DNA from: Flaccisagitta enflata
Taxonomy: Eukaryota; Chaetognatha; Sagittoidea; Aphragmophora
Length of the DNA stretch: 64,000 nucleotides
Direction of reading: 5' to 3'
Assembly: GCA_965153355.1 (NCBI GenBank)
Contig: OZ231127.1
Coordinates: forward strand, 62,620,001-62,684,000
Both the position numbers and the translations under genes were made by a program. The notes under the pieces are model-generated. The model had not been told where the DNA came from. It saw only the letters and a list, made by a program, of their open reading frames with translations, and did not search any database. Of this stretch, positions 52,440-64,000 are shown piece by piece; position 1 is the first letter of the stretch; every line of letters starts with the position of its first letter.

Positions 52440-52559
52440 AAACATTTGTGAATGATCAGTCATGCATAAACTGCCAGTAAACGCCAAAAACGCTTAGGGT
52501 AATACACCGACCGACAAACCGACAGACAAAACGGGCTAAAGAGTCGCGTGCTCTCGACT
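52440..52559 (-). mobile_element. Helentron-like fragment
   Basis: CCAGTAAACGCCAAAAACGC, ACACCGACCGACAAACCGAC, and end GAGTCGCGTGCTCTCGACT before AAAAA. The AACAAGG end is absent. Confidence 0.6.
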
Positions 52560-53465
<906 letters not shown>

Positions 53466-53774
53466 CAAAAACATCATTGTTAACGCCTTCATAGTTGCAT
53501 CAAGTAAAAATCTGTTGCGCTACAATCGCAACTCACAAAACTGTCAGAATTACTCAACACATCTAAGCCTGAAAGTGGTCAAACGCAGGTAACGCTAAGT
53601 AGATGACGCGATTGTCAGTTTGCCATGAGAGCGAATATAGACTTTGTTAGTGCAATGTAATGCAATCCAACTGCAATGAGATTGTATCCGAACTGTAACT
53701 GTGAGCTGTCGAAACTTCACATTTCAAATAAACAGAAGTTGTCTAACGGGTTTCGGACACAAAGTTGAAAGGAC

Positions 53775-53901
53775 AAAGACGCTGTCGCCGATGCTGCCGC
53801 TGCCACTGCAGCCACCGCTGCCGCCGCTGCCGCCACCGCTGCCGACGCCGCTGCCGCCGCCGCTGTCGCTGTCGCTGTCACCACCGCCGTCGCTGCCACT
53901 G
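53775..53901. repeat. GCCGCT-type array abutting the gap
   Basis: Degenerate GCCGCTGCC and GTCGCT units up to the first N. Confidence 0.85.
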
Positions 53902-53911
53902 NNNNNNNNNN
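53902..53911. other. assembly gap (10 N)
   Basis: Ten Ns between a GC-rich array and a GA-rich tract. The nominal length suggests an unsized or scaffold-join gap. Confidence 0.95.
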
Positions 53912-54904
53912 AGAGAGAGAGAGAGACAGACAGACAGGGACGACAGAGGTTCTGGGCATAACAATAACAAAGATCCGGCCACCTCCCCACACTCTTTTGA
54001 TAAAGCGGCTGTGAGCTATTGCACATCCCATTTTTTTGTATAGAATGCCTATTGGGCCTTCTTTTTTTTTTTCCTCCTTTCTTTTTTTTTTCTTCTTTTC
54101 TCCATTGTCACTTTTCTTTTCTTTTTTTTTAGACAATTGAAGGTCCCTCCGGGCCCCCCTAAAGCCCGGGCCCCTATGATTTGCAGGTTCTGTAGGCCTC
54201 TAAAATTTGTAGGTTCTACAGGCTTCTAAAATTGGCAGGTTGTATAGGCTTCTGTCGGCCCCTGGGCATACACTTGCTAGCACTTGATAGCATGCACAGC
54301 ATGATAAGGTTCTGAGATACAAAAGTACGGTTATAACCAAGAAAAGAAAAATTGAAAGCCATCATGAAGCACAAGGAGGCTTGACAAGATTTTCCCCCTT
54401 TCACTGTCTTAGTTTATCGTCGAAAGATGTAGAGGGAAATGAGGAAAAGAAACTGAGGAAGAAAAAGAAGAAGAAGAAGAAGCAGAAGAACAAGAATAAG
54501 AAGTAGAACAGGAAGAAGACAAATATGAATAGAAGAAGGAGCTGAAACGAAGAAGGAGGAGAAGAAGGAGAGGAAGAAAAACCAGAACAAGAAGAAAAGG
54601 AAGAAGAACAAGAAGAAGAAGAAGAAGAAGAAGAAGAAGAAGAAGAAGAAGAAGAAGAAGAAGAAGAAGAAGAGGGAATAGACGAAAAACCGATATGGAG
54701 GGCGGAGAAATAGGATGAGTGTGGAAAAAAAAACCGGAAGATCTGCGGAATACTTTTTGCCTTCATCTCCATTTATGGCCTTTTTTCCCTTGGAGTTAGT
54801 AACCATGTTGATATTGCAAGCGCGAGTCTTGCCCACAGCATTCGTCGAAAATGAGAGAGGCGGAACCGAGAGACAAATTTCGAAACAAAAACAAGAACAA
54901 GAAC

Positions 54905-55501
54905 AATAGTCGCAAAAGCGTTAGATGGTCAGCGGTACCCGTGCCCTGCCTAAGTTGGTTGTGGTTGAAGTTGAGGGGGAGCAGGGCAGCGGCTCCAAAG
55001 GGGTCGATGACCTATGCTTTCACACATATGGGGGATTTTCTCCACCTCCAGCTCCGCCTCCTCCATCCCTCCCCCTCAAATCCCAGTCCCGAGGCCCAAA
55101 TTCCAGTCTCGAGGCCCAAATCCCAGTCTTGAGGCCCAAATCCCAGCCTTAAGGCCCAAATCCTAGCCTCAAGGCCTAAATCCTAGCCTGGAGGCTGAGA
55201 TTTGGGCCTCAAGGCTGGGATCTGGGCCTCTTGGCTGAGATTTTGACCTTGAGGCTGAGATTTGGGCTTCACGGCTGAAATCTGGGCCTCCAGGCTAAGA
55301 TTTAGGCCTTGAGGCTAGGATTTGGGCCTTGAGGCTGGGATTTGGGCCTCAAGACTGGGATTTAGGCCCCCAAACTGGAATTTGGCCCTCGGGACTGGGA
55401 TTTGAGGGGGGGACGTTGGAGGAGGAGGAGGAGGAGGAGGAGGAGAAAATCCCCCATATGTGTGAAAGCATAGGTCATCGACCCCTTCAGGACCGCTGCC
55501 C
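54905..55501 (+). mobile_element. foldback element, copy 2 partner
   Basis: Same ends as 32596-33069, but the inner GAGGCCCAAATCCC / GAGGCTGGGATTTGGGCC units form a longer array. Confidence 0.75.
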
Positions 55502-56037
55502 AAAAACGGAAAACGAATGCATTTTGGTTGCTCGTTTTTCAACATTTTGGGTAAAACTGTAATGATAACCAGCGCGATCGGCAAACCCAATGAGTAGTCT
55601 GCGCAGCTTTCTGTATTCTATATCTGTTATTGCAAAATGTCACCGGCACCCTTCATTAAAGTGTAAAAGAATCGAGATGTTTCACAAAATTCCACCAGGA
55701 CTTTTTTTCAATCAATCGTTGAACAGCGCCCCTAGTCAATAGATGGTAAATCATGGGAGATCGTAGAGCTCACCAGGAAAATAAATACAAACGGCGGAGG
55801 AACAGGGAAGTAGGGGGAGGTAATGGCGAGGATCAAAAGGAAACAAGAGGAGAGGAAGCAGAGAGGGATTGAGGGGGAAGAAATATACGACTCCTATAAA
55901 TCCATATTCATTTCTCCCTTTATTTCCAAGGCTGGAAAGATAAAAAATATGAATATAACCGTGTGTGAGAAAGGCAGTGTGAGGAAAATCGATTGTAGTG
56001 ATAGGGGAAAGAAGGAAGTGGTTGCGTAAGTGTTAGT

Positions 56038-56197
<160 letters not shown>

Positions 56198-56912
56198 TTT
56201 AACCGTCTATACGTCTACGTTTTCTGCTTGTTTGCTTGTCTGTTTTCACCCTGTCTCCAAAGTCCAATGGTCTCAATTCTTATTTGAAAGATTTTCAGGT
56301 TATCAGTTTGTTCGTCAGTTCATGTCAACAAGAGTGCAGAGTTCACCATAATTCTATGTCTGTCTGTCTAGTTGTCTGTCAGTTAAAAGGGGTATCGAGT
56401 GAAAAAAAGAAGAGAAATGGAATCAATTTCGATTTTCACCTGAAAAACTGTCGGTAGGAAAAAGGAAAGAAACAAATTGGCCCGGTCATGGAATTCTGGA
56501 AACGTGAAATCTAGTTCGAGTTCTGTCTCTGCCTCTCTGTCTCTCTGTCTCTCTGTAACTGTCTCTCTGTCTCACTGTCTCTCTGTCTCTCTGTCTCTCT
56601 GTCTCTCTGTACCTGTCTCTCTGTCTCTCTGTCTCTCTGTCTCTCTGTCTCTCTGTCTCTCTTTCTCTATGTCTCTCTGTCTCTCTGTCTCCTTATCCCT
56701 CTGTTTCTCTGTTCCTCTGTCCCTCTGTCCCTCTGTCCCTCTGTCTCTCTGTCTCTGTTCCTCTGTCTCTGTTTCTTCATCTCGGTCTTTTTCTGTTTGT
56801 GTTTCTGCTTGTGATGCTGTCTTACGGTCTGGTCTGTCTGTCTAGTCTTTCCTTCCTGTCTTCTTTTCTCTGTCTGTGTCTCTATGTCTCTGTCCCTTGT
56901 TCTCTTTGCCGC

Positions 56913-57245
<333 letters not shown>

Positions 57246-57450
57246 CAAGTATCTCTTTGGTGGTGGATGTTGCGAGATTGGGGAATAAAGTGAGACTAAA
57301 TCACGCTTGCTCACGAGCCCACAAGCGGTGTTGCAAGGGAAACCCTTTGAATACAGAATGGTGCGTCTACTAGACTTGGATTTCTAACAGATGCAATAAA
57401 CCTATAATATCTTTATATACTTGAAGGCTAACGTGTATGCTTGAATTTTT

Positions 57451-57696
57451 AGTCATGTGCTACGCAACTCCACCCTTTGTCGGTCGTTCATCGATCCCGT
57501 CCGTCCGTCATTCGTCCATCCGTCCGTCCGTCCGTCCGTCGTCCGTCCATCCATCCGTCCGTCGTCGTCCGTCTGCTACTTTTTTTTGGGTTTACGGTCT
57601 ATGGCCTCACTGCTCCTGCCCAAGTGATCAAGTGACCTCAAATACGGCCCCTGCCCACCCACACGCGACTGGGGTAGCCGTGTATCCGGCCTTGTT
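57451..57696 (+). mobile_element. Helentron-like element, TCGCG subfamily, full-length partner of 34794
   Basis: Palindrome decayed (AGTCATGTGCTACGCAACT), long CGTCCGTCC tract, TTTTTTTGGGTTTACGG, CCCAAGTGATCAAGTGACCT, CACACGCGACTGGGG and GTATCCGGCCTTGTT. Confidence 0.8.
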
Positions 57697-57751
57697 AAAC
57701 AACAACAACAAGAACAATAACAACAACAACAACAATAACGTATAACAACAA

Positions 57752-57817
<66 letters not shown>

Positions 57818-58271
57818 CCACAACAACAACAACAACAACAACAACGACAACAACTGGGACGACGACAGCAACAGCAAAAAGCACATTTGCATGCGGTTGA
57901 GAAGCAACTGAAAAGGAAACTTAACTTTAGACATAATTTGCATATCCTGTGGTTCGTCCATCATTTCACACCCCCAGTTCTTTGGTCTGAAATATTGATT
58001 CACAACTTTGGTCTTCACGTGCGGATGTATCTGTCTATTTATCTGTGTCCCTCCGTTACCTCCCCCCTCTCTACACCAATTCATTCAACCTTCCAGAGAT
58101 ACAATTTGTTATCCATCTATCATTTTCTCCTTGCTTAAACGCACCAATCAATTAATCCATCTCTATTTCCCATAAACGTTTCCATTTGTACCACAAGTAT
58201 ATTGCTTTATTGCTTTATTGCACTGTCAAAAACAGAAAGTTTTATATAAAATCATTTGTCATGAGTGAATG

Positions 58272-58361
58272 AGGGGGCGCTAATTGTAGGTTGAAAACGA
58301 CGATGTTTCATTTCAATTTCTAAAGCGCCCGGGGCGCTACTTATAGGAAATACGGTATATA
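58272..58361. mobile_element. dispersed repeat end, copy 2 partner of 35474
   Basis: GGGGGCGCTAATTGTAGG and GCGCCCGGGGCGCTACTTAT then AGGAAATACGGTA. Confidence 0.45.
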
Positions 58362-59032
58362 TAGAAAAAGAAAGACGCACCTTTCTTAGTATTGATATGA
58401 TAGATCGAAAAACCGTATATAATCTTTATGAATTAAGGTGTTTTTAAAGATTAAAAAAGAATTCTTTCATTCCCAGATCTGTATCTCCCACGGTTTTAGA
58501 AGTAAGAGACTTCCAAAGAGAAGCTCCATTTTGCCAAATTGTGAAGATGAAATGGCAAAGTTTTTATTGAAAATTTATGCCATTTTCAAATGAAAAGAGA
58601 AAGAATTACCAGATCGAAACCAAATGAAATTATTTTCAAAGAGCTTTCTGATGGTCTAAGATTTCAGTGGTTTTTAAAAAGAATTGTTCCCATGACTAGA
58701 CATTTTTTTTTTATTGATACGCGTAGTACATTTGATTTTTCTATTTGCTTCCTTCTAAACACTCGATGAGGGGCCCTCGTCCATCCACCCATCAATTTAT
58801 TTGCCCCTCCCTTATATAGATATATCTTCTATCCAATTTGTTCCGCCGCCCACACATGCATCCACCCATCCATCCATTCATGTATTCATCCATCTTTGGT
58901 TCATCCTTGCGTGACGTGAACACGTTCTTTGACGTGCCAAAATGACGCGTCTGAATAAGTTGGGATTGATATTTCTGCTCCATGAGGACAACACAAAGAA
59001 AAAAAACCAGGAGGGGAAAAACGTGAGGGTGA

Positions 59033-59037
<5 letters not shown>

Positions 59038-59115
<78 letters not shown>
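59038..59115. repeat. (GA)n(CA)n compound microsatellite, copy 2
   Basis: About 46 bp of GA then about 32 bp of CA, without the GACA block of copy 1. Confidence 0.97.
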
Positions 59116-59117
<2 letters not shown>

Positions 59118-59612
59118 GATAGACAAAAAACAGATTAAGTGAGGGTGAGTCAGACACAGAAACAGACTGTTAGTGTTACCGCTTAGCTAGACTTTTCAAC
59201 AGATTGAAAGATTAGCAAGCAGGTGAAAATAGGACAAGAACAAACATGCTATGGGAAACAACAAACGATCAATTTCATGGAAAAAATGAGCTCAGCTTTA
59301 ACTGCCTATTTTTTTTCCAACGCGTTCTTGCAAAGCATTATTGTTGTCGTTAACAACTAAAAGTTATCCATTTTCCATCACGCAATGTTGTTTCATACCC
59401 TTGTTAAAGTGAGCCGAAATATACCGAAATATACTGAAAGACGGAAAGCAGAAACGAATAAAAAGTCAGTTTCGGAGGCAGAGACAGTCTACCAAGTCTA
59501 CCATGAGTCTACCAAGAGATGAGTTGCAATGTAAGGTCATTTTGAGCACATCTGGGAAGAGTGTTATTGCGGAGGAACTAATCACTAGCTTCATTTTAAT
59601 GATATAAACAAG

Positions 59613-59616
<4 letters not shown>

Positions 59617-59668
<52 letters not shown>

Positions 59669-59768
59669 ACAGAATGTCAGGAATATATTCAGACAAACGA
59701 AGCACAAAAAGTAATGCCTGCGAGGTTCTTTCTTTTTCTTTCTTTTTTTCTTTTTTTTTTTCTTTTTG

Positions 59769-59847
<79 letters not shown>

Positions 59848-59879
59848 GCTGTCTTTCTCTCTTTCTTTCCTTCTTTCCT

Positions 59880-59954
<75 letters not shown>

Positions 59955-59955
59955 C
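59617..59955. repeat. (GA)n and (TTTC)n arrays, copy 2
   Basis: GA at 59617-59665; TTTC array at about 59730-59955 with single TTGC and CCTT interruptions. Confidence 0.95.
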
Positions 59956-60024
59956 TCCCTCCGTGCTGTTTTAATTCTATGAACGATATCATTTCCTTTC
60001 ACTGTTTTGCTTCTTTCCAATTAG

Positions 60025-60216
60025 CAGAGAGGCAAACACGTGACTGTGCCGTACTTTTCGTCCATTTCATCGAAGACTTACCTGGATGATGTTCGTGCCA
60101 TCAGCGGAAGAGCAAAAAGGCAGGAAAAGCAAAGAGACAAATACAAAGAGGAAAAGGAGAAATATCGAAATTTAATTAGCGATTTGTTAATCAGTGAGGT
60201 AGTTAAATCGAATTAA
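60025..60216 (+). CDS. possible terminal exon, copy 2 partner of 38701
   Basis: Same acceptor (CCAATTAG) and open frame, 63 codons, ending two codons earlier because CAA became TAA. Confidence is low for the reasons given for the copy 1 exon. Confidence 0.25.
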   Translation, partial: QRGKHVTVPYFSSISSKTYLDDVRAISGRAKRQEKQRDKYKEEKEKYRNLISDLLISEVVKSN

Positions 60217-60878
60217 GAGTAGTAATAGAGGGTGTGTTTGCGGGTAGTTAGGACAATGCTTAGGACTTTATTTGTATGTCCCTAGTGTACGTGCATGTCG
60301 CGTCGATATGTTATTCTTCAAATGCTTAACGCGTTTTTCTCTTCTGTTGGCGAAGTTGATAGCTTTGGAAACAAAATGGCGTCAAGCTTCCGTTAAAAGG
60401 ATTTATTTGGCAAAACAAGACAAGTAGAATTATTGTTTTTAAAGAGTCTTACGTCATCTAAGCTTAAAATATCAATGTTTTTCGGCGGAAAGAAGTATGG
60501 CAAAGCTTGGGTCGTACGAGGACTCCACATATAACATAGAAAAAATCGTAGTAATAAGGGTTGGATAAAACATTTCTTTTTTACGCCTTCAGAAAAAGGT
60601 GCAATTTCCCCGAGGTGTCAGTGATAGAGGGTGTTGGTGGGTAAGTCTCGGTGTAGGAACAGATATGTCACTACCTCGCCAGAATGCCATTGAGACTGGC
60701 AATTCTGGAACGTTGCCAATGAACTCTCCCCTCCTGACCATCGCCAACAACAATCATCATTCGTCACAAAAGCTGAATGAGAATAAGGAGCCAAGTGCAG
60801 GAAAAGCTAGGGGAAAAGGAAGAGGAGGGTCAAGAATTTTTCGTCAGGAATTATTCGTTGATGCTAAGTCGAAAAAAA

Positions 60879-60994
60879 AACAAAGCCAAGTAGGCCAATG
60901 AGGTACACCGTGTGGATCGTCATCGAATGCGTTACCCAACCGACAGACCAACCGACGGACACAGCCAGTTAAGTAGAGGTGCTTTGGCGCACCT
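60879..60994 (-). mobile_element. Helentron-like element, GTGC subfamily, copy 2
   Basis: AACAAAGCCAAGTAGGCCAA, AGGTACACC as the distal arm, ACCGACAGACCAACCGACGG, end AGGTGCTTTGGCGCACCT before AAAAA. Confidence 0.65.
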
Positions 60995-61351
60995 AAAAAC
61001 CGTGTCCTTCATTAAGTAAAAATATCAAAACTTTCAAAAGCCAACGTTTGTAACAGACATATTCATCCAATTTCAGCCATCCAGTTTCACTCCGCATTCA
61101 CGGACTTCGTAGGACATACAGTATGTATTTCAGATTTGACCTGATTTAAACGAAGCTCAACTGATGCTCTTAAACTTAAAGAAATTGAAGATAAGTGAAT
61201 AGGTGAGGCCAGTTGTTTGTGTCAGTTCTTGGCGGTCCTCCACCACTCGAACAAGCGTCATCGAACTATCATAGGATGTTTACTTGTACTACTTGAATTT
61301 GTTTCTGACGATAGATTGATTTTCAATTTTTTGCATTTAAAGTAATTATCA

Positions 61352-61575
61352 TGTGTCTTCTTCTTCTTGTTCTTGTTCTTGTTCTTGTTCTTCTTCTTCT
61401 TCTTCTTCTTCTTCTTCTTCTTCTTCTCCTTCTCCTTCTCCTTCTCCTCCTCCTCCTCCTCCTTCTTCTTCTTCTTCTTCTTCTTCTTCTTCTTCTTCTT
61501 CTTCTTCTTCTTCTTCTTCTTCTTCTTCTTCTTCTTCTTCTTCTTCTTCTGCTTCTTCTTCTTCTTCTTCTTCTT

Positions 61576-61606
<31 letters not shown>

Positions 61607-61607
61607 T
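61352..61607. repeat. (CTT)n microsatellite with TGT and CCT blocks, copy 2
   Basis: About 255 bp; GTTCTT units at the left, TCC units near 61428-61462. Confidence 0.97.
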
Positions 61608-61712
61608 TCATCTGTTTTCTTTCGTCTGTTCTTCTCCTAGTATCATCTAATTAGATCAAGGAAAGTCGATGTGCGTTTCTTCTTTCGAAAGATCTGACAA
61701 TTTTTCTTTTTT

Positions 61713-61904
61713 AGTTGCGGATACGCAACTGTAAAAGAGGCTTTGTCCGTCCATTGGTCCGTCCATCCGTCCATCCGTCAAGTTGAAAAGTGGGAAAACA
61801 AGCGTTTTCGACACTTTTTGTGTATGTTTGACTGTTGGGGCGTGGATGGGGGTTGGATGCCCCTGCCTACCCGTCCGCAACGATATTGTGACCCCGCTTC
61901 ACTT

Positions 61905-62000
<96 letters not shown>
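61713..62000 (+). mobile_element. Helentron-like element, TTGCG subfamily, tail replaced by (CT)n, copy 2
   Basis: AGTTGCGGATACGCAACT at 61713, distal arm GTCCGCAACG, then CACTTGTT (a trace of the tail) and CT to 62000. Confidence 0.75.
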
Positions 62001-62002
<2 letters not shown>

Positions 62003-62212
62003 TTACGTAAGCTGACAATTTGTTTTCAAATCGATTGGGCGTTTCCTTCCAATCCGCGGGATTTTGTATTGGCAGCGCTGTTGTCGCGATTCCATAAAAA
62101 TCAGTCAAAAGCTGAGAAAGGTGGAACTTGAAAGATCGTCGGATTTGACAACGTCAGTGACAGTGCTTTCTTACTTTTTTTTTCATTTTCAATCAAAGGG
62201 TTTGAAATTGGC

Positions 62213-62584
62213 GAAGAAAATCAAAGGGGGAAAAACAGAAACAAGGCCGGATACACGGCCAATACCAGTCGCGAACGGGTGGGCAGGGGCGGAAATGCTC
62301 GTTTTCGCACTTTCTCAACTCGATGACCTCTACGGCCGGACCAACCGACGGACCGACGGACGGACAAAGCCTAAAAACGAAAATTGGGGGGAAAATATAT
62401 TTTTTGGCAGTACCAAATCATAAATACTGATTAGTAAAACACAATTTAACACTACTTAAACCTTAACTACACTGTTTTATAGCCTTATAGGTCTTAAACG
62501 GGACACGACGCACCGCAGGGAAGAAAATCAAAGGCGCGGGTGGGGGGGGGAGAAATCAACAGCGACTCAATTATATACATCCCT
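62213..62584 (-). mobile_element. hAT-type repeat, copy 2
   Basis: Partner of 41071-41469 with the same internal order. Confidence 0.55.
62240..62372 (-). mobile_element. Helentron-like element lacking its terminal palindrome, copy 2
   Basis: Same as 41098-41255 up to GACAAAGCCT, then AAAAACG: 25 bp including the whole terminal palindrome are missing between CT direct repeats. Confidence 0.8.
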
Positions 62585-62959
62585 GAATCGAGCAGAAACA
62601 GCTTAACCTGGAAGGATCTTCTGCTATCAATTCCATGTGGTCCAATTAGTTCCCGAATGTTATAACGGCTAAAGGCAGAAATACAAGGAAGTACTTTAAA
62701 TATTGTCCTAATGAACAGGTTTGAGATGGTAAACAACTAAACATCCCAGATTCAGCGCAAGATACCTGTAGAAAACTGAAAAAAAAATCCTTGTGAACGA
62801 AAAATGGAGAAACTTAATCTTTTTTCTTTGGGCTGTAATTAAACTTTTCCAAGCCAACTTATTCGCGTGCCAGAGGAGGGGGGGGGGTCGGGCAAAGCAG
62901 GGATGAGCTATGTTTTTTCTCAAATTTTGTTTCACAACTGTTGCTGCGAAGTTGAATTT

Positions 62960-63158
62960 AATCGCGTGCACACGACTTTTTAACCATGACGGTCGGTCGG
63001 TCAGCTGGCTGGTTGGTCAGTCCCTAATGCTTCTAGCTTGTTTGCCGTTTACGGGCGTTTTTGCGTCACTCCTCCTGCCCTAGTGCTTGATTAACCTTTT
63101 TGATCACTGCCCCTGCTCACCCGCACGCGACTAAGGTAGCCGTGTATCCGGCCTTGTT
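62960..63158 (+). mobile_element. Helentron-like element, TCGCG subfamily, copy 2
   Basis: Partner of 42082-42280; one palindrome base differs (AATCGCGTGCACACGACT). Confidence 0.8.
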
Positions 63159-63161
63159 GAA

Positions 63162-63280
63162 AAACGAACTTTTACTATAACTTATAGTACAATTATAGTA
63201 TGAGTTCGTTAAGGGTATAGGGTGGCAGTATGTGTTCGGTTAGGGTATAGGGTGGCAGCATATGCTATAAGTTATAGCAT
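63162..63280. repeat. hairpin and AGGGTATAGGGTGGCAG units, copy 2
   Basis: ACGAACTTTTACTATAA and TTATAGTATGAGTTCGT, then two TAGGGTATAGGGTGGCAG units. Confidence 0.7.
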
Positions 63281-63386
63281 ATATGCAGCCAATGCATGAT
63301 CTTTAATACATACAAGATATGTAATACGTATAAGAAGGGACTCATTAAAAATGCTTTCAACTAACGATTTCGGTTACAAGATTTTT

Positions 63387-63598
63387 AGTCGCGTGCACGC
63401 GACTCTATGACCTACTCTGTCCATCTGTCGGTCTGTCCGTTGGTCGGTCCTTTGGTCCGTCACGCTTAGCTTTTATCAAGATAGGGAATATCTAGATGAT
63501 ATCTAGATAATGCGCCCAATGCGAAACCCCTTTAGTCCTCTTACATTTTGTCTTTTAGTGTTGACGACCGCACGCGACTTGGAGGTGTTGCCCTTGTT
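63387..63598 (+). mobile_element. Helentron-like element, TCGCG subfamily, copy 2
   Basis: Partner of 42491-42702. Confidence 0.75.
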
Positions 63599-64000
63599 GT
63601 TACATGTCCGATTGATATTGAAACTGATATTTGCATAAAAACATGAAAAAAAGATTTTCATTCCATAAACAAAAATGATAAGTTGATTGGTCTAGCAGAT
63701 GAAAAAAAATCCACGTAATCACATTAAAACATGGAAACGTAATTTGTTAAAAGAGAAAGCGAGAAATCGATCTCCTCCTTTTTCTTGTTCTATTGTAAAT
63801 CCCGTTGATGATAATAATGTAGAAATCCAATAAGGCAACATAAAGGTTATCTTACCTTCCATATGTGGATCCAGAAGAAGTTCTCTTTAAACAAAAATCA
63901 ATCTTTTACGTGCCGAGTGCAACCCACTCTCGATATATGCGTACCTGCGTTTGCCTGGTTCATAAAAACAGAAACAAAAAATCAAAAAAAAAAAAACAAA

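Noticed and set aside
57246-57340. Short frame VSLVVDVARLGNKVRLNH after the CTT array, in both segment copies
   Set aside because: A CTCAAG acceptor is possible, but the frame is only about 35 codons, another frame is also open and there is no other exon.
60599-60901. 100-codon open frame in copy 2
   Set aside because: The matching region of copy 1 (39600-39850) has stops and frame changes, and the product has no recognisable motif.

Overview
This is a eukaryotic, non-coding-dominated window. Long (CT)n, (GT)n, (AAC)n, (CTT)n, (TTTC)n and (TTCA)n arrays, many short transposons with terminal inverted repeats, a possible spliced gene and an assembly gap all rule out a prokaryote or plasmid. 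The organism is probably an invertebrate animal with a repeat-rich, highly heterozygous genome. That is an inference from repeat content; no gene seen here fixes the taxon. Most open reading frames are translations of microsatellites and were left out. No rRNA, tRNA or CRISPR was recognised.

Layout. 1-4.5 kb: an edge coding-like fragment and the only good gene candidate, a three-exon minus-strand model (exons 4464-4002, 3824-3067, 2552-1284) for a low-complexity protein of about 830 residues. 4.7-31 kb: microsatellites and dispersed elements, including a 3.8-kb structure with about 400-bp inverted ends (18.8-22.6 kb), two hAT- or mariner-type non-autonomous elements, several TA-flanked MITEs, and repeated copies of a foldback family. 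31.3-43.1 kb and 53.9-64.0 kb: two copies of the same roughly 10-12 kb segment, the second starting exactly at a 10-N gap. 43.1-53.9 kb: the unique stretch between them, with more MITEs and a cluster of head-to-tail element ends.

The main result is an abundant family of short elements (97 to about 370 bp, more than 25 copies or fragments). In the plus sense each reads T5, a terminal palindrome, a CpG-rich GTCCGTCG tandem tract, a body, a second copy of the palindrome arm, a small hairpin, then TTGTT. The architecture resembles Helentron-associated (HINE / DINE-1-like) rolling-circle elements: asymmetric terminal inverted repeats, an internal tandem repeat, a 3' hairpin and no target duplication. 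The palindrome arms, the distal repeat and the 3' hairpin all change sequence between subfamilies while keeping their pairing. The two copies of the duplicated segment give three exact filled/empty site comparisons, and a related hAT-type repeat gives a fourth. All four show insertion at a T-run followed by CT with no target-site duplication.

The duplicated segments work as a natural experiment. They differ by element insertions, array lengths, a nested hAT element, a 51-bp tandem duplication and a 25-bp loss of a terminal hairpin. Because copy 2 starts at the gap, uncollapsed haplotypes are as likely as a real tandem duplication. If they are haplotypes, the Helentron-like family was active recently.
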